From Billgrantia lactosivorans (GTDB lineage Bacteria; Pseudomonadota; Gammaproteobacteria; Pseudomonadales; Halomonadaceae): a stretch of 64,000 nt of DNA. The position numbers and the translations under genes are program-made. The stretch is taken from positions 242,804 through 306,803 of the forward strand of contig NZ_QHGY01000005.1 of NCBI RefSeq assembly GCF_003254665.1. The letters run 5' to 3'. The notes beneath the pieces were generated by a model, which did no database searches, had not been told where the DNA came from, and saw only the letters and a list, made by a program, of their open reading frames with translations. Of this stretch, positions 55,497 to 64,000 are shown one piece after another; position 1 is the first letter of the stretch; each line of letters starts with the position of its first letter.

Positions 55497-56957
55497 ATGC
55501 ATGACAAGACCCTTGCCGAACTGAAACGTTCGCTCGACGCCGGCGAGTTCTCCAGCCGCGAACTGACCCAGCACCTGCTGGGCCGCATCGACCGGCTCGA
55601 CGGTGCACTCAACAGCTTCATCACCGTCACCTACGACCAGGCCCTGGCCGCCGCCGAGGCCGCCGACGCCGCCCGCGCCGCGGGCAAGGCCGGCGCCCTC
55701 ACCGGCCTGCCTCTGGCGCTGAAGGACATCTTCTGCACCCGCGACGTGAGGACCACCGCCGGCTCGCGGATGCTCGACAACTTCATCGCCCCCTACGACG
55801 CCAGCGTGGTCGAGAAGCTGGCCGCCGCCGGCACGGTAAGCCTGGGCAAGACCAACATGGACGAGTTCGCCATGGGCTCCTCCAACGAGAACAGCCACTA
55901 CGGCCCGGTGAAGAACCCGTGGGATTTCGCTGCCGTGCCGGGCGGCTCGTCCGGCGGCAGCGCCGCGGCGGTGGCCGCCGGCCTGGTGCCGGCCGCCATC
56001 GGCACCGATACCGGCGGCTCGATCCGCCAGCCCGCCGCCTTCTGCGGCATCACCGGGCTCAAGCCCACCTATGGCCGCGTGTCGCGCTACGGCATGATCG
56101 CCTACGCCTCGAGCCTCGACCAGGCCGGCCCCATGGCTCGCTCGGCAGCCGATTGCGCCCTGCTGCTCAACGCCATGGCCGGTCACGACCTGCGTGATTC
56201 GACCTGCGTACAGCGCGGCGTGCCCGACTACACCGAGGAGCTCGACACCCCCCTCGCCGGGCTCAAGATCGGCCTGCCCCGCGAGTATTTCGGCGACGGC
56301 CTCGACCCGCAGGTGGAAGCGGCGGTGCGCGACGCCATCCGCGTCTTCGAATCGCTCGGCGCCAGCGTGCGCGAGGTCAGCCTGCCGCACACCCATTACG
56401 CGATCCCGGCCTACTACGTCATCGCCCCGGCCGAGGCATCGTCGAACCTGTCGCGCTTCGACGGCGTACGTTTCGGCCACCGCTGCGCCAACCCGGCCGA
56501 CCTGATCGACCTGTACAAGCGCAGCCGCGCCGAAGGCTTCGGCGACGAGGTCAAGCGCCGCATCCTGATCGGCACCCATACCCTCTCCGAGGGCTTCTTC
56601 GACGCCTACTACAAGAAGGCGCAGCAGGTACGCCGGCTGATCCGCCAGGACTTCCTCGACGCCTTCGAGGAGGTCGACGTGCTGATGGGACCGGCCTCGC
56701 CCACCCCGGCCTTCGATCTCGGCGCCAACAAGGACCCGGTGTCGATGTACCTGCAGGACATCTACACCATCGCCATCAACCTCGCCGGCATCCCCGGCAT
56801 GAGCGTGCCGGCCGGCTTCGTCGGACAGCGCCCGGTGGGTCTCCAGATCCTGGGCAGCCACTTCACCGAGGCGCGCCTGCTCAACGTCGCCCATCAGTTC
56901 CAGCAGGGCACCGACTGGCACCGCCAACGTCCCGCCTTCGCCGAGGAGAACGCCTGA
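55497..56957 (+). CDS. gatA: Aspartyl/glutamyl-tRNA amidotransferase subunit A
   Basis: An amidase-signature enzyme (486 residues) that frees ammonia from glutamine for transamidation. The catalytic triad is Lys76 (LALKDIFC), cis-Ser151 ([12 protein letters not shown]) and Ser175 ([12 protein letters not shown]). I chose the ATG at 55497, which has GGAG nine bases upstream; the ATG at 55482 would add five residues and has no site. The stop shares one base with gatB. Confidence 0.96.
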   Translation: MHDKTLAELKRSLDAGEFSSRELTQHLLGRIDRLDGALNSFITVTYDQALAAAEAADAARAAGKAGALTGLPLALKDIFCTRDVRTTAGSRMLDNFIAPYDASVVEKLAAAGTVSLGKTNMDEFAMGSSNENSHYGPVKNPWDFAAVPGGSSGGSAAAVAAGLVPAAIGTDTGGSIRQPAAFCGITGLKPTYGRVSRYGMIAYASSLDQAGPMARSAADCALLLNAMAGHDLRDSTCVQRGVPDYTEELDTPLAGLKIGLPREYFGDGLDPQVEAAVRDAIRVFESLGASVREVSLPHTHYAIPAYYVIAPAEASSNLSRFDGVRFGHRCANPADLIDLYKRSRAEGFGDEVKRRILIGTHTLSEGFFDAYYKKAQQVRRLIRQDFLDAFEEVDVLMGPASPTPAFDLGANKDPVSMYLQDIYTIAINLAGIPGMSVPAGFVGQRPVGLQILGSHFTEARLLNVAHQFQQGTDWHRQRPAFAEENA

Positions 56958-58411
56958 TGCAATGGGAAACCATGATCGGGCTGGAGGTGCACGTCCAGCT
57001 CGCCACCCGCTCCAAGATCTTCTCCGGCGCCTCCACCGCCTTCGGCGCCGAGCCCAACACCCAGGCCTGCGCCGTCGACCTGGGCCTGCCCGGCGTGCTG
57101 CCGGTGCTCAACGAGGCCGCCGTGGCCATGGCGGTCAAGTTCGGCCTGGCGATCCATGCCGAGATCCCCGAGGTTTCGGTCTTCGATCGCAAGAACTACT
57201 TCTACCCCGACCTGCCCAAGGGCTACCAGACCAGCCAGATGTACCAGCCCATCGTCGGTGCCGGTGTGGTCGAGATCACCCTGGAGGACGGCACGACCAA
57301 GCCGATCCGCGTGCACCACGCGCACCTCGAGGAGGACGCCGGCAAGTCGCTGCACGAGGACTTTCATGGCATGACCGGCGTCGACCTCAACCGCGCCGGC
57401 ACGCCGCTGCTCGAGATCGTCTCCGAGCCCGACATGCGCTCGGCGAAAGAGGCCGCCGCCTATCTCAAGGCGATCCACTCCATCGTCACCTATCTCGGCA
57501 TCTCCGACGGCAACATGGCCGAGGGCTCGATGCGCTGCGACGTCAACGTTTCCGTGCGCCCCAAGGGACAGGAAACCTTCGGCACCCGTGCCGAGATCAA
57601 GAACGTCAACTCCTTCCGCTTCGTCGAGCGTGCCATCGCCTACGAGGTCGATCGCCAGGTCGAACTGCTCGAGGAGGGCGGCGTGGTGGTCCAGGAGACC
57701 CGCCTGTTCGACCCCGAACGCGACGAGACCCGCAGCATGCGCACCAAGGAGGAAGCCAACGACTACCGCTACTTCCCCTGCCCCGACCTGCTGCCGGTGG
57801 TGCTCGACAAGGCCTATATCGACCACCTGCGCGACAACCTGCCGGAGCTGCCCGCCGACAAGCGCGCCCGCTTCGAGCGCGCGCTGGGCCTCTCCGCCTA
57901 CGACGCCAGCGTGCTCTCCGCCACCCGCGAGATGGCCGACTACTTCGAGGAGGTCATGGAGGTCTGCGGCGATGCCAAGCAGGCCGCCAACTGGGTGCAG
58001 GGCGAACTCGCGGGGGCCCTGAACCGCGAGGGCCTGGCCATCGTCGACAGCCCTGTCTCGGCGCGCCAGCTCGGTGAGCTGGTGGCGCGGGTCATCGACG
58101 ATACCATCAACGGCAAGGCCGCCAAGCAGGTGTTCCAGGCGCTGTGGAACGGCCAGGGCGCGAGTGCCGACGCCATCATCGAGGCCCAGGGCCTCAAGCA
58201 GGTCACCGACACCGGCGCGATCGAGGCGATGATCGACCAGGTCATCGCGGACAGTCCGGCCCAGGTGGCCCAGTACCGTGATGCCGAGCCGGACAAGCGC
58301 GGCAAGATGATCGGCTACTTCGTCGGCCAGGTGATGAAGGCCTCGCGCGGCACCGCCAACCCCCAGCAGGTCAATGCGCTGCTGAAGCAGAAGCTCGACG
58401 CGCTGTGCTAG
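56957..58411 (+). CDS. gatB: Aspartyl/glutamyl-tRNA amidotransferase subunit B
   Basis: A 484-residue kinase-like subunit that activates misacylated Asp-tRNAAsn or Glu-tRNAGln. [44 protein letters not shown] and RCDVNVSVR are family motifs; the C-terminal YqeY-like tail binds tRNA. GatCAB implies that at least one of Asn-tRNA or Gln-tRNA is made by the indirect route. Confidence 0.97.
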   Translation: MQWETMIGLEVHVQLATRSKIFSGASTAFGAEPNTQACAVDLGLPGVLPVLNEAAVAMAVKFGLAIHAEIPEVSVFDRKNYFYPDLPKGYQTSQMYQPIVGAGVVEITLEDGTTKPIRVHHAHLEEDAGKSLHEDFHGMTGVDLNRAGTPLLEIVSEPDMRSAKEAAAYLKAIHSIVTYLGISDGNMAEGSMRCDVNVSVRPKGQETFGTRAEIKNVNSFRFVERAIAYEVDRQVELLEEGGVVVQETRLFDPERDETRSMRTKEEANDYRYFPCPDLLPVVLDKAYIDHLRDNLPELPADKRARFERALGLSAYDASVLSATREMADYFEEVMEVCGDAKQAANWVQGELAGALNREGLAIVDSPVSARQLGELVARVIDDTINGKAAKQVFQALWNGQGASADAIIEAQGLKQVTDTGAIEAMIDQVIADSPAQVAQYRDAEPDKRGKMIGYFVGQVMKASRGTANPQQVNALLKQKLDALC

Positions 58412-58469
58412 GTCACGAGGCGCCGTCGCTTGAGCGATGGCGCCGCTTCCCCATGACGAGGAAACTGGC

Positions 58470-59021
58470 ATGTCGGACGACGTAGGCACACGTCTGCGCG
58501 CCCTGCGCACCCTGCGCGGCATCTCCCAGCGCGAACTGGCCAAGCGCTGCGGCGTCACCCACTCCAGCCTGTCATTGATCGAACAGGGCAAGGTCAGCCC
58601 GTCGGTCAGCTCGCTGAAGAAGATCCTCGATGCCATCCCCATCAGCGTCGGCGACTTCTTCACCATGGACCTGGAGAGCCGCGACCAGGTCTTCTACTCC
58701 GCCGACGAGCTGGCCGACGTCGGCAGCGGTGAAGTCATCTACAAGCTGGTCGGCGCCAACCGCGCCAGCCGCGCGCTGGCCTTCATGATCGAGACCTACC
58801 CGCCCGGGGCCGACACCGGCCGCGAGATGATCGCCCACCAGGGCGAGGAGGCCGGCGTGGTGCTCGAGGGCGAGATCGAGATCACCATCGGCCCCGAGAC
58901 TCGCCTGCTCGGGCCCGGCGAAGCCTACTACTTCGACACCAACGTGCCCCACCGCTTCCGCAATCCCGGCAGGCTCCCCTGCCGGCTGGTGAGCTGCTGC
59001 ACGCCGGCGCGCACCTTCTAG
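58470..59021 (+). CDS. XRE-family regulator with C-terminal cupin domain (PuuR-like)
   Basis: A 183-residue regulator. The N-terminal HTH (RLRALRTLRGISQRELAKRCGVTHSSLSLIEQG, in parts) is followed by a cupin barrel (QGEEAGVVLEGEIEITIG, GEAYYFDTNVPHRFRNPG). Such proteins sense small amines, amino acids or similar ligands; PuuR, which controls putrescine use, is the best-known relative. The ATG at 58470 has GAGGAA upstream. It follows gatB by 58 bases and is closed by a terminator. The ligand cannot be told from sequence. Confidence 0.88.
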   Translation: MSDDVGTRLRALRTLRGISQRELAKRCGVTHSSLSLIEQGKVSPSVSSLKKILDAIPISVGDFFTMDLESRDQVFYSADELADVGSGEVIYKLVGANRASRALAFMIETYPPGADTGREMIAHQGEEAGVVLEGEIEITIGPETRLLGPGEAYYFDTNVPHRFRNPGRLPCRLVSCCTPARTF

Positions 59022-59057
59022 CCGCCTTCACGCGCCCCCTTCTGTACAAGTTTCACC

Positions 59058-59085
59058 ACCTGCCCGACGCGGCAGGTTTCTTTTT
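59058..59085 (+). terminator. Rho-independent terminator after the cupin regulator
   Basis: ACCTGCC, loop CGACGC and GGCAGGT are followed by TTCTTTTTG. It should end the gatCAB and regulator transcript before the chemoreceptor gene. Confidence 0.85.
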
Positions 59086-59152
59086 GCGTGACCACTGCAT
59101 GGCGCAGTGAGCCCCTTTCGACGCGACTATCGGCAGTATAGGCTGAAAGTAT

Positions 59153-59193
59153 TTGTACATTTAATGTACAAGTTTTATGGTGCCTCCTGTACA
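59153..59193 (+). promoter_or_regulatory. Cluster of TGTACA motifs upstream of the chemoreceptor gene
   Basis: TTGTACAT and ATGTACAA form a perfect inverted repeat with a three-base centre (59153-59171). A third TGTACA lies at 59188-59193 and a fourth at 59043-59048. The centres of the first three are 11 and 23 bases apart, close to one and two helical turns, so a protein could bind them on one DNA face. The cluster ends 52 bases before the start codon. The binding protein is unknown; the cupin regulator just upstream is a candidate. Confidence 0.55.
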
Positions 59194-59245
59194 ACAATGA
59201 ACTCCCCGAGGCCACGCCTCCACGTACGCAGAAGGAACGACAACC

Positions 59246-60946
59246 ATGAAGCTCTTCCCGACCCGCCTCGCCCGGCTCGGTATTCGCAGCCGCCTGCTCG
59301 GCGGATTCTCCGCCGTGCTCGTCCTGATCGTCCTGCTCACCGCCATCGGCATCGTCCAGGTCAACCGCATCGATAGCAGCCTGACCACCATCAACGAGGT
59401 CAATGGCGCCAAGCAGCGCCACGCCATCGACTGGCGCGGCAGCGTGCACGACCGTGCGATCCTGCTGCGCGACATGACCCTCGTCGAGTCATCGGCGGAC
59501 CTTGCCGCGCTCGAGCGCGACTACCGGGCGCTGGCCGATGACTACCGCCTCGCCGCCGACGGCATGAGCGACGTGACGCGCGACGGCATCACGCCGCGCG
59601 AACGCGAACTGCTGACCGCCATCGAGCGCCAGGCCGATCTCACCCAGCAGTTTGCCGGCCAGGTGATGGAGCGCCGCGACCAGGGCGACCTGGACGGCGC
59701 AAGAGAGACCCTTCTGCGCGACGCCGGTCCGGCCTTCTTCGCCTGGCTCGACAGCATCAACGCCTTCATCGACCATCAGGAGGCCGAAAGCGCCGCCGAT
59801 TCCGCCCTGGCACGCGATACCGCCGCCGGATTCCAGATGCTGATGCTGGCCCTGTGTCTCGCGGCAATACTCCTGGGTGGCGGCATTGCCTATCTTCTCG
59901 CCCGCCAATTGCTGCGCGAGCTGGGCGCCGAGCCGCATGAGGTGCGCGCCTTCGCCGAGGCGATCGGCCGTGGAGAGCTGGCCACGGCCGGCCGCGTGCG
60001 CAAGAACGACGAACACAGCATCATGGCCGCCCAGGTCGGCATGGCACGCAAGCTACAGGGAATCGTCGCCCAGGTACGAGCCGCCGCCGAGGCAGTGGCC
60101 AGCAACAGCGAGCAGATCGCCGAAGGCAATACCGATCTCGCCTCGCGTACCCAGCAGCAGGCCAGCGCCCTGACGCAGACCGCCTCGGCCATGGAGGAGC
60201 TTAACGGCACCGTGGTTCAGAATACCGAGAACGCCGGCCAGGCCAGCCGCGAAGCGGAAAGCGCTTCGCACACGGCACGCCAGGGTGGCGTAGCGGTAGA
60301 GCAGATGGCGGCTACCATGAACGAGCTCGACAGGAGTGCCGGAGAGATCGCCAGCATCATCTCGACCATTGATGATATTGCCTTCCAGACCAATATCCTG
60401 GCGCTCAATGCCTCGGTGGAAGCGGCCCGGGCAGGTGAGCACGGGCGTGGCTTCGCCGTGGTTGCCGCAGAAGTGCGCAAGCTGGCCCAGAAGAGCGCTG
60501 ACGCCGCCAGCGAGATCAATGAGCTCATCACCAGCAACGTGGAGCGCGTGAAGAGCGGTAACATGAAGGCCGCCGAGGCGCGCCAGGCCACCGAGCAGAT
60601 CGTCGAGGCGATCGCACGGGTCAGCCAGCTGATGCGGGAGATCAGCCAGGCCAGCGTCGAGCAGAGCGCCGGCGTGCAGGAAGCCGGCACCGCCGTGGCC
60701 GAGATGGATCGGGTCACGCAGCAGAACGCCACGCTGGTGGGAGAGAGCGCCACGGCCGCCGACAACCTGCGCCAGCATGCTCGGCAACTGATGACCGCCA
60801 TGGCCGCCTTCCAGCTGCCATCCGGTACTCGAGCCGAGGGCGTGGCTACCCTGACGGAAGCAACGCCGGCGGCCTCACGTTCCGGCATCCCCCAGTGGCA
60901 GCCGGCGGGGAGGGAGCGCCACCAGCCCGAGTGGGCCAGCTTCTAG
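59246..60946 (+). CDS. Methyl-accepting chemotaxis protein
   Basis: A 566-residue chemoreceptor: a first membrane helix (about 20-40), a periplasmic four-helix-bundle sensor (to about 190), a second helix ([21 protein letters not shown]), a HAMP region and a long cytoplasmic coiled coil. The signalling tip is [19 protein letters not shown] followed by [16 protein letters not shown]. The protein ends in EWASF, which fits the xWxxF tether that binds CheR and CheB in some receptors. The ligand is unknown. AGAAGGA precedes the ATG. Confidence 0.93.
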   Translation: MKLFPTRLARLGIRSRLLGGFSAVLVLIVLLTAIGIVQVNRIDSSLTTINEVNGAKQRHAIDWRGSVHDRAILLRDMTLVESSADLAALERDYRALADDYRLAADGMSDVTRDGITPRERELLTAIERQADLTQQFAGQVMERRDQGDLDGARETLLRDAGPAFFAWLDSINAFIDHQEAESAADSALARDTAAGFQMLMLALCLAAILLGGGIAYLLARQLLRELGAEPHEVRAFAEAIGRGELATAGRVRKNDEHSIMAAQVGMARKLQGIVAQVRAAAEAVASNSEQIAEGNTDLASRTQQQASALTQTASAMEELNGTVVQNTENAGQASREAESASHTARQGGVAVEQMAATMNELDRSAGEIASIISTIDDIAFQTNILALNASVEAARAGEHGRGFAVVAAEVRKLAQKSADAASEINELITSNVERVKSGNMKAAEARQATEQIVEAIARVSQLMREISQASVEQSAGVQEAGTAVAEMDRVTQQNATLVGESATAADNLRQHARQLMTAMAAFQLPSGTRAEGVATLTEATPAASRSGIPQWQPAGRERHQPEWASF

Positions 60947-60981
60947 CCCGAACCGGTCGCCTGCGGGCGGCCGGTATCGCC

Positions 60982-62364
60982 TCACGGCATCTCGCCATCC
61001 GTCCTCGTGCCCCTGGCCGACGCCGCCGTTTCGAGCTCCAGCCCGGCACGCTCGACCAGCTCGGCGGGCAGTTCCTTCTTCACCGCCACTCCCAGTTCCT
61101 GGAACTCGGCGGCCTGCTTGATCAGGTTGCCACGACCGTTGACCAGTTGCCCCATGGCGCGGTCGTAGCTGTCGCGGGCGCCGTCGAGCTTCGCCTGCAC
61201 CTCCTGCATGCTCTCGAGGAACAGGCGCAGCTTGTTGTAGAACCGCTCGGCACGATTGGCCAGCTCGGCGCTGTGGCGGCTCTGGTCCTCGAAGCGCCAC
61301 AGCTGGCGCACGATGTTGAGGCTTGTCAGCAGCGTGGTCGGCGTGGCCACCAGCACGTTGTGCTCGATGGCGCGCTGGTAGAGGGTCTCGTCGTACTTGA
61401 GCGCCTCGACGTAGGCCGACTCCACCGGCACGAACATGATCACCACGTCCGGCGAGTTTAGCCCCGGCAGGTCGTAGTAGTGCTTGTCGGCCAGCTCATT
61501 GATACGCTCGCCCACCGCCGTGGCATGGGCCGCCAGGGCCAGCTCGCGTTCACGCTCGTCCTCGGCGTTGACGTAGCGCACGTAGGCGGCCAGCGACGTC
61601 TTGGCGTCGATCACCAGGTGGCGCCCCTGGGGCAGGTAGACCACCGCGTCGGGGCGCCGGCGACCCTCGGCCGTGGCGAAGCTGACCTCGCGCTGGTAAT
61701 CCTTGCCGGGGCGCAGGCCGGAGCCCTCGAGCACGTTCTCGAGCATCAGCTCGCCCCAGTTGCCTTGCACCTTCTTCTGCCCCTGCAGCGCCTGGGTCAG
61801 GCGCTCGGCCTGGTCGGTGATCTCACGATTGAGCGCCTGCAGGTGCCTGAGCTCGGCGCGCAGCCCGGCGCGCTGCTCGGTGTCGTGGCGGTGGATCGTC
61901 TCGACCTTCTCGCGAAAGCCCTTCATCTCGGCCTGGATCGGCTGCAGCAGCCCGCTGATGCGCTGCTGGGAGAGTTCGGAGAAGGCGCGCCCCTTGCGTT
62001 CGAGAATCTCGTTGGCCAGGTTCTCGAACTCCTGGCGCAGCTGGTCGCGGCCATCGCGCAGCAGCGCCAGCTGCGCCTCGAAGTGCTGCTGCTTCTGCTC
62101 CAGGGTGGTGGCCAGGCGCGCCTCTCGTACCTGCACCTCGCCCAGTTCGCGCTGAAGCTGCTCGAGGCGCTGCTCACGCTCGGTGAGCCGCTCGCGAAGC
62201 TCGGCGTGAATGTCCGCATGCCGCTCCCGCTCGACGCCGCGCTGCCGCCCGGCAAGCAGGCCGGCCAGGCCGAAGGCGAGCAGAAACGCCAGCAGCGCAG
62301 TCAGTGCCATGACGTAGCCCAGAGGAAGAGCGGCCAGCAGCGTGGTGAGATCGGTCAAGGGCAT
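60982..62364 (-). CDS. rmuC: DNA recombination protein RmuC
   Basis: A 460-residue protein with an N-terminal hydrophobic segment (VMALTALLAFLLAFGLAGLL), a long coiled coil (about 45-160) and the conserved RmuC domain (GNWGELMLENVLEGSGL, RRPDAVVYLPQGRHLVIDAKTS). The restriction-endonuclease-like core and E. coli genetics suggest a role in limiting DNA inversions; no activity is firmly known. The ribosome binding site AGGAG sits very close to the ATG at 62364, so a slightly later start is possible. It converges on the chemoreceptor gene. Confidence 0.93.
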   Translation of the reverse strand: MPLTDLTTLLAALPLGYVMALTALLAFLLAFGLAGLLAGRQRGVERERHADIHAELRERLTEREQRLEQLQRELGEVQVREARLATTLEQKQQHFEAQLALLRDGRDQLRQEFENLANEILERKGRAFSELSQQRISGLLQPIQAEMKGFREKVETIHRHDTEQRAGLRAELRHLQALNREITDQAERLTQALQGQKKVQGNWGELMLENVLEGSGLRPGKDYQREVSFATAEGRRRPDAVVYLPQGRHLVIDAKTSLAAYVRYVNAEDERERELALAAHATAVGERINELADKHYYDLPGLNSPDVVIMFVPVESAYVEALKYDETLYQRAIEHNVLVATPTTLLTSLNIVRQLWRFEDQSRHSAELANRAERFYNKLRLFLESMQEVQAKLDGARDSYDRAMGQLVNGRGNLIKQAAEFQELGVAVKKELPAELVERAGLELETAASARGTRTDGEMP

Positions 62365-62552
62365 TCTCCTGCTGCAGCAAAGGGATAGCTCGCAAGTCTC
62401 CTCAATACCGCCGAGTTTGTCACGGCCTGCATCGCATCCAACCTGGCATCGTTCATCGTTTCTTCGTCCGCTCAGCCATCAACGAACGGCATCCAGGCGT
62501 CAACGCAGGGTCATGCTATCGTGAAAGCCAGGCTCTACTGACGCACCTACCC

Positions 62553-63371
62553 ATGCTCGATTTCCTTGCCCGCTCCGAAAGCCATGCCTGGCACCAGCAG
62601 TTGGCTCGCCTGCTGCGCACGGCGGCGACTCCCGACTTCCCCGCCAGGCTCGATCAATCCCTGCGCGAGCTGGTGGGTCACGAAACCGTGCTGATCAACG
62701 CCTATCGGGGTCGTCGGCAACCGCTGCTGATCCACGACGACTACCCGCCACACCGCCACGAGCAGGGCGTCGAGCGCTACCTGAGCCAGGCCTATCTGCT
62801 CGATCCCTTCTTCGCCGCAGTAAGCAATGGCCTGGACCAGGGTGCCCATCGCCTGCGCGAGCTGGCCCCGGATCGCTTCGAAGCCAGTGAGTACTACGCC
62901 CACTACTATCGTGCCTTGGGTCTGGTCGATGAAGTCGGCATTTTCTGCCGGGTCGAGGCGGAGGTGGTGATCGCCGTGTCGCTCGGCTTCGGGACGAAGT
63001 CGCCACCCTTGACCCGCCGCGCGCTGCAGGCGTTGCGCTACGTATCGCCCATTGCCGAGGCCCTGCTGACCGAGTACTGGAAATGGCAGGGAAGTCAGTT
63101 CCAGCAGCGTCTCGCGGAGCAGGAACCGGTGGAAGCCGCGCTTGCCAGCTTCGGCGCCGCGGTGCTGACGGCAAGGGAGCAGGAGATCGTACGTCTGCTG
63201 CTGGCCGGCCATTCGACGAAATCGGCGGCCCGCGAACTCGACATCAGCGACGGCACGGTCAAGGTTCATCGCAAGCACATCTACCAGCGCCTGGAGGTTT
63301 CCAGCCAGTCGCAGCTGTTTCGGCTGTTCCTCGACCACGTGGCCCTGGTATCGCGCCAGCAGGCGGTATGA
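62553..63371 (+). CDS. LuxR-type transcription regulator (helix-turn-helix C-terminus)
   Basis: A 272-residue regulator. The C-terminal HTH (LTAREQEIVRLLLAGHSTKSAARELDISDGTVKVHRKHIYQRLEV, in parts) is a clear LuxR/GerE domain. The N-terminal 190 residues show no receiver-domain aspartate pattern and no clear autoinducer-binding pattern; they may form a GAF/PAS-like sensor. It diverges from rmuC across 188 bases and converges on an aldehyde dehydrogenase gene. Target and ligand are unknown. Confidence 0.9.
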   Translation: MLDFLARSESHAWHQQLARLLRTAATPDFPARLDQSLRELVGHETVLINAYRGRRQPLLIHDDYPPHRHEQGVERYLSQAYLLDPFFAAVSNGLDQGAHRLRELAPDRFEASEYYAHYYRALGLVDEVGIFCRVEAEVVIAVSLGFGTKSPPLTRRALQALRYVSPIAEALLTEYWKWQGSQFQQRLAEQEPVEAALASFGAAVLTAREQEIVRLLLAGHSTKSAARELDISDGTVKVHRKHIYQRLEVSSQSQLFRLFLDHVALVSRQQAV

Positions 63372-63376
63372 CGCTC

Positions 63377-63412
63377 GCAAAAATGCCAGCTCCCGTGGCA
63401 GGGAGCCGGCAT
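63377..63412 (-). terminator. Rho-independent terminator of the aldehyde dehydrogenase gene
   Basis: On the minus strand ATGCCGGCTCCC and GGGAGCTGGCAT pair with one mismatch around a six-base loop and are followed by TTTTTGCG. It lies 27 bases after the dehydrogenase stop codon and just past the luxR stop, so it may serve both. Confidence 0.82.
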
Positions 63413-63439
63413 GTCGACGATCGTATTGAAGGCGAGTGC

Positions 63440-64000
63440 TCAGGGGGCTAGTGCCATCCACACGCTCTTGAGCTCGGAGTACTCCTCCAGGCTGTGATGC
63501 GACTTGTCGCGCCCGTTGCCCGACTGTTTGACCCCGCCGAAGGGCATGGTCTGGTCGCCGCCGGCCCAGTTGTTGACGAATACCTGGCCCGACTGCAGCC
63601 GCCGTGTCACGCGCAGGATGCGGTCGATGTCCTGGCTCCAGAGCCCGGCGGCCAGGCCGTAGGGCGTGTCGTTGGCCATGGCCACGGCCTCTTCCTCGCT
63701 GTCGAAGCCGAACACCGCCAGCACCGGGCCGAAGATCTCCTCGCGGCCGATGGTCATGGTCGGGGTCACGCCGTCGAACACCGTGGGCGGGATGAACAGC
63801 CCCGGACCCTCCAGCGCCTGGCCGCCGCTGCGCAGCCGCGCGCCCTCCTCCACCCCCTGGCGGATGTAGTCGAGAATGCGGCGGTGCTGGGTCTCGTCGA
63901 CGATGGCGCCCATGAAGCTCTGCGGGTCCAGCGGCTCGCCCGGCTGCATGCTCTCGGCGGCCTTGAGTACCCGCTCGACGACGTCGTCGCGGATCGAATT
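63440..64000 (-). CDS. Aldehyde dehydrogenase, PuuC-like, C-terminal part (runs off the right edge)
   Basis: The last 186 residues of a NAD(P)-dependent aldehyde dehydrogenase. Visible are IGREEIFGPVLAVFGFDSEEEA, ANDTPYGLAAGLWSQD, VFVNNWAGGDQTMPFGGVKQSG and NGRDKSHHSLEEYSELKSVW. The GGDQTMPFGG and NGRDKSxxxLEEY pattern is close to E. coli PuuC, which oxidises gamma-glutamyl-gamma-aminobutyraldehyde in putrescine breakdown; related amine-derived aldehydes are also possible. The active-site cysteine lies outside the window. A terminator follows it. Confidence 0.9.
   Translation of the reverse strand, partial: NSIRDDVVERVLKAAESMQPGEPLDPQSFMGAIVDETQHRRILDYIRQGVEEGARLRSGGQALEGPGLFIPPTVFDGVTPTMTIGREEIFGPVLAVFGFDSEEEAVAMANDTPYGLAAGLWSQDIDRILRVTRRLQSGQVFVNNWAGGDQTMPFGGVKQSGNGRDKSHHSLEEYSELKSVWMALAP

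Noticed and set aside
59110..59145. A TATCGGC word that resembles a flagellar sigma-28 -10 element
   Set aside because: It is oriented toward the cupin regulator, away from the chemoreceptor, and has no matching -35 element.
62440..62510. Imperfect inverted repeat around GTTCATCGTT and AACGAAC upstream of the luxR-type gene
   Set aside because: The arms match only in part with shifts, and similar partial symmetry is common; too weak to call an operator.

Overview
The window is GC-rich, densely coded DNA from a gammaproteobacterium, most likely a halomonad (Halomonas group). This rests on gene order and protein resemblance recalled from memory. The order follows Pseudomonas aeruginosa through two long blocks (from the dcw cluster and rnpB to rpsI/rplM, and from algW/degS to gatB), with some genes missing. 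No tRNA, insertion sequence, prophage, integron or CRISPR array was seen.

Region by region: (1) 1-13437, minus strand: division and cell wall (dcw) cluster transcribed rsmH-ftsL-ftsI-murE-murF-mraY-murD-ftsW-murG-murC-ddlB-ftsQ; ftsQ runs off the left edge. (2) 13507-13870: RNase P RNA directly upstream of rsmH, with no mraZ. (3) 13903-18207: rsmI, divergent from lpoA-yraN-diaA/gmhA-dolP. (4) 18296-22229, minus: sspA-sspB and the cytochrome bc1 operon. (5) 22440-24630, minus: rpsI, rplM, zapE; zapG lies divergently. (6) 25305-34250: a Nif3 protein, a DegS/AlgW protease, then hisD, hisG, murA, ibaG and mlaBCDEF on the minus strand. (7) 34390-42575, plus: a CaCA antiporter, kdsD-kdsC-lptC-lptA-lptB, then rpoN-hpf-ptsN-rapZ-npr. 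(8) 42694-54948: pmbA, darP, tldD, yhdP, rng, maf, mreD, mreC, mreB. (9) 55127-58411: gatCAB. (10) 58470-64000: a more strain-specific end with a cupin XRE regulator, a chemoreceptor, rmuC, a LuxR-type regulator and the C-terminal part of a PuuC-like aldehyde dehydrogenase.

Most of the window builds or maintains the envelope. The Mur enzymes, MraY and MurA make lipid II. FtsW, FtsI and LpoA act in its polymerisation. MreBCD set cell shape. Kds and Lpt proteins make and export LPS. Mla proteins and YhdP move phospholipids. DegS senses envelope stress. RpoN with PtsN, RapZ and NPr links nitrogen and envelope control.

I found no clearly new multi-gene system. The most interesting points are a probable AUU start codon for mreC, the loss of mraZ, helically phased TGTACA motifs upstream of the chemoreceptor gene, a SIS protein that keeps isomerase catalytic residues in a diaA locus, an HPr-like protein with Asn at position 46, and an intergenic block at 44686-44998 that looks like a dispersed repeat. 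Without tools, homology calls rest on motifs and recalled families, and promoter calls are by eye.
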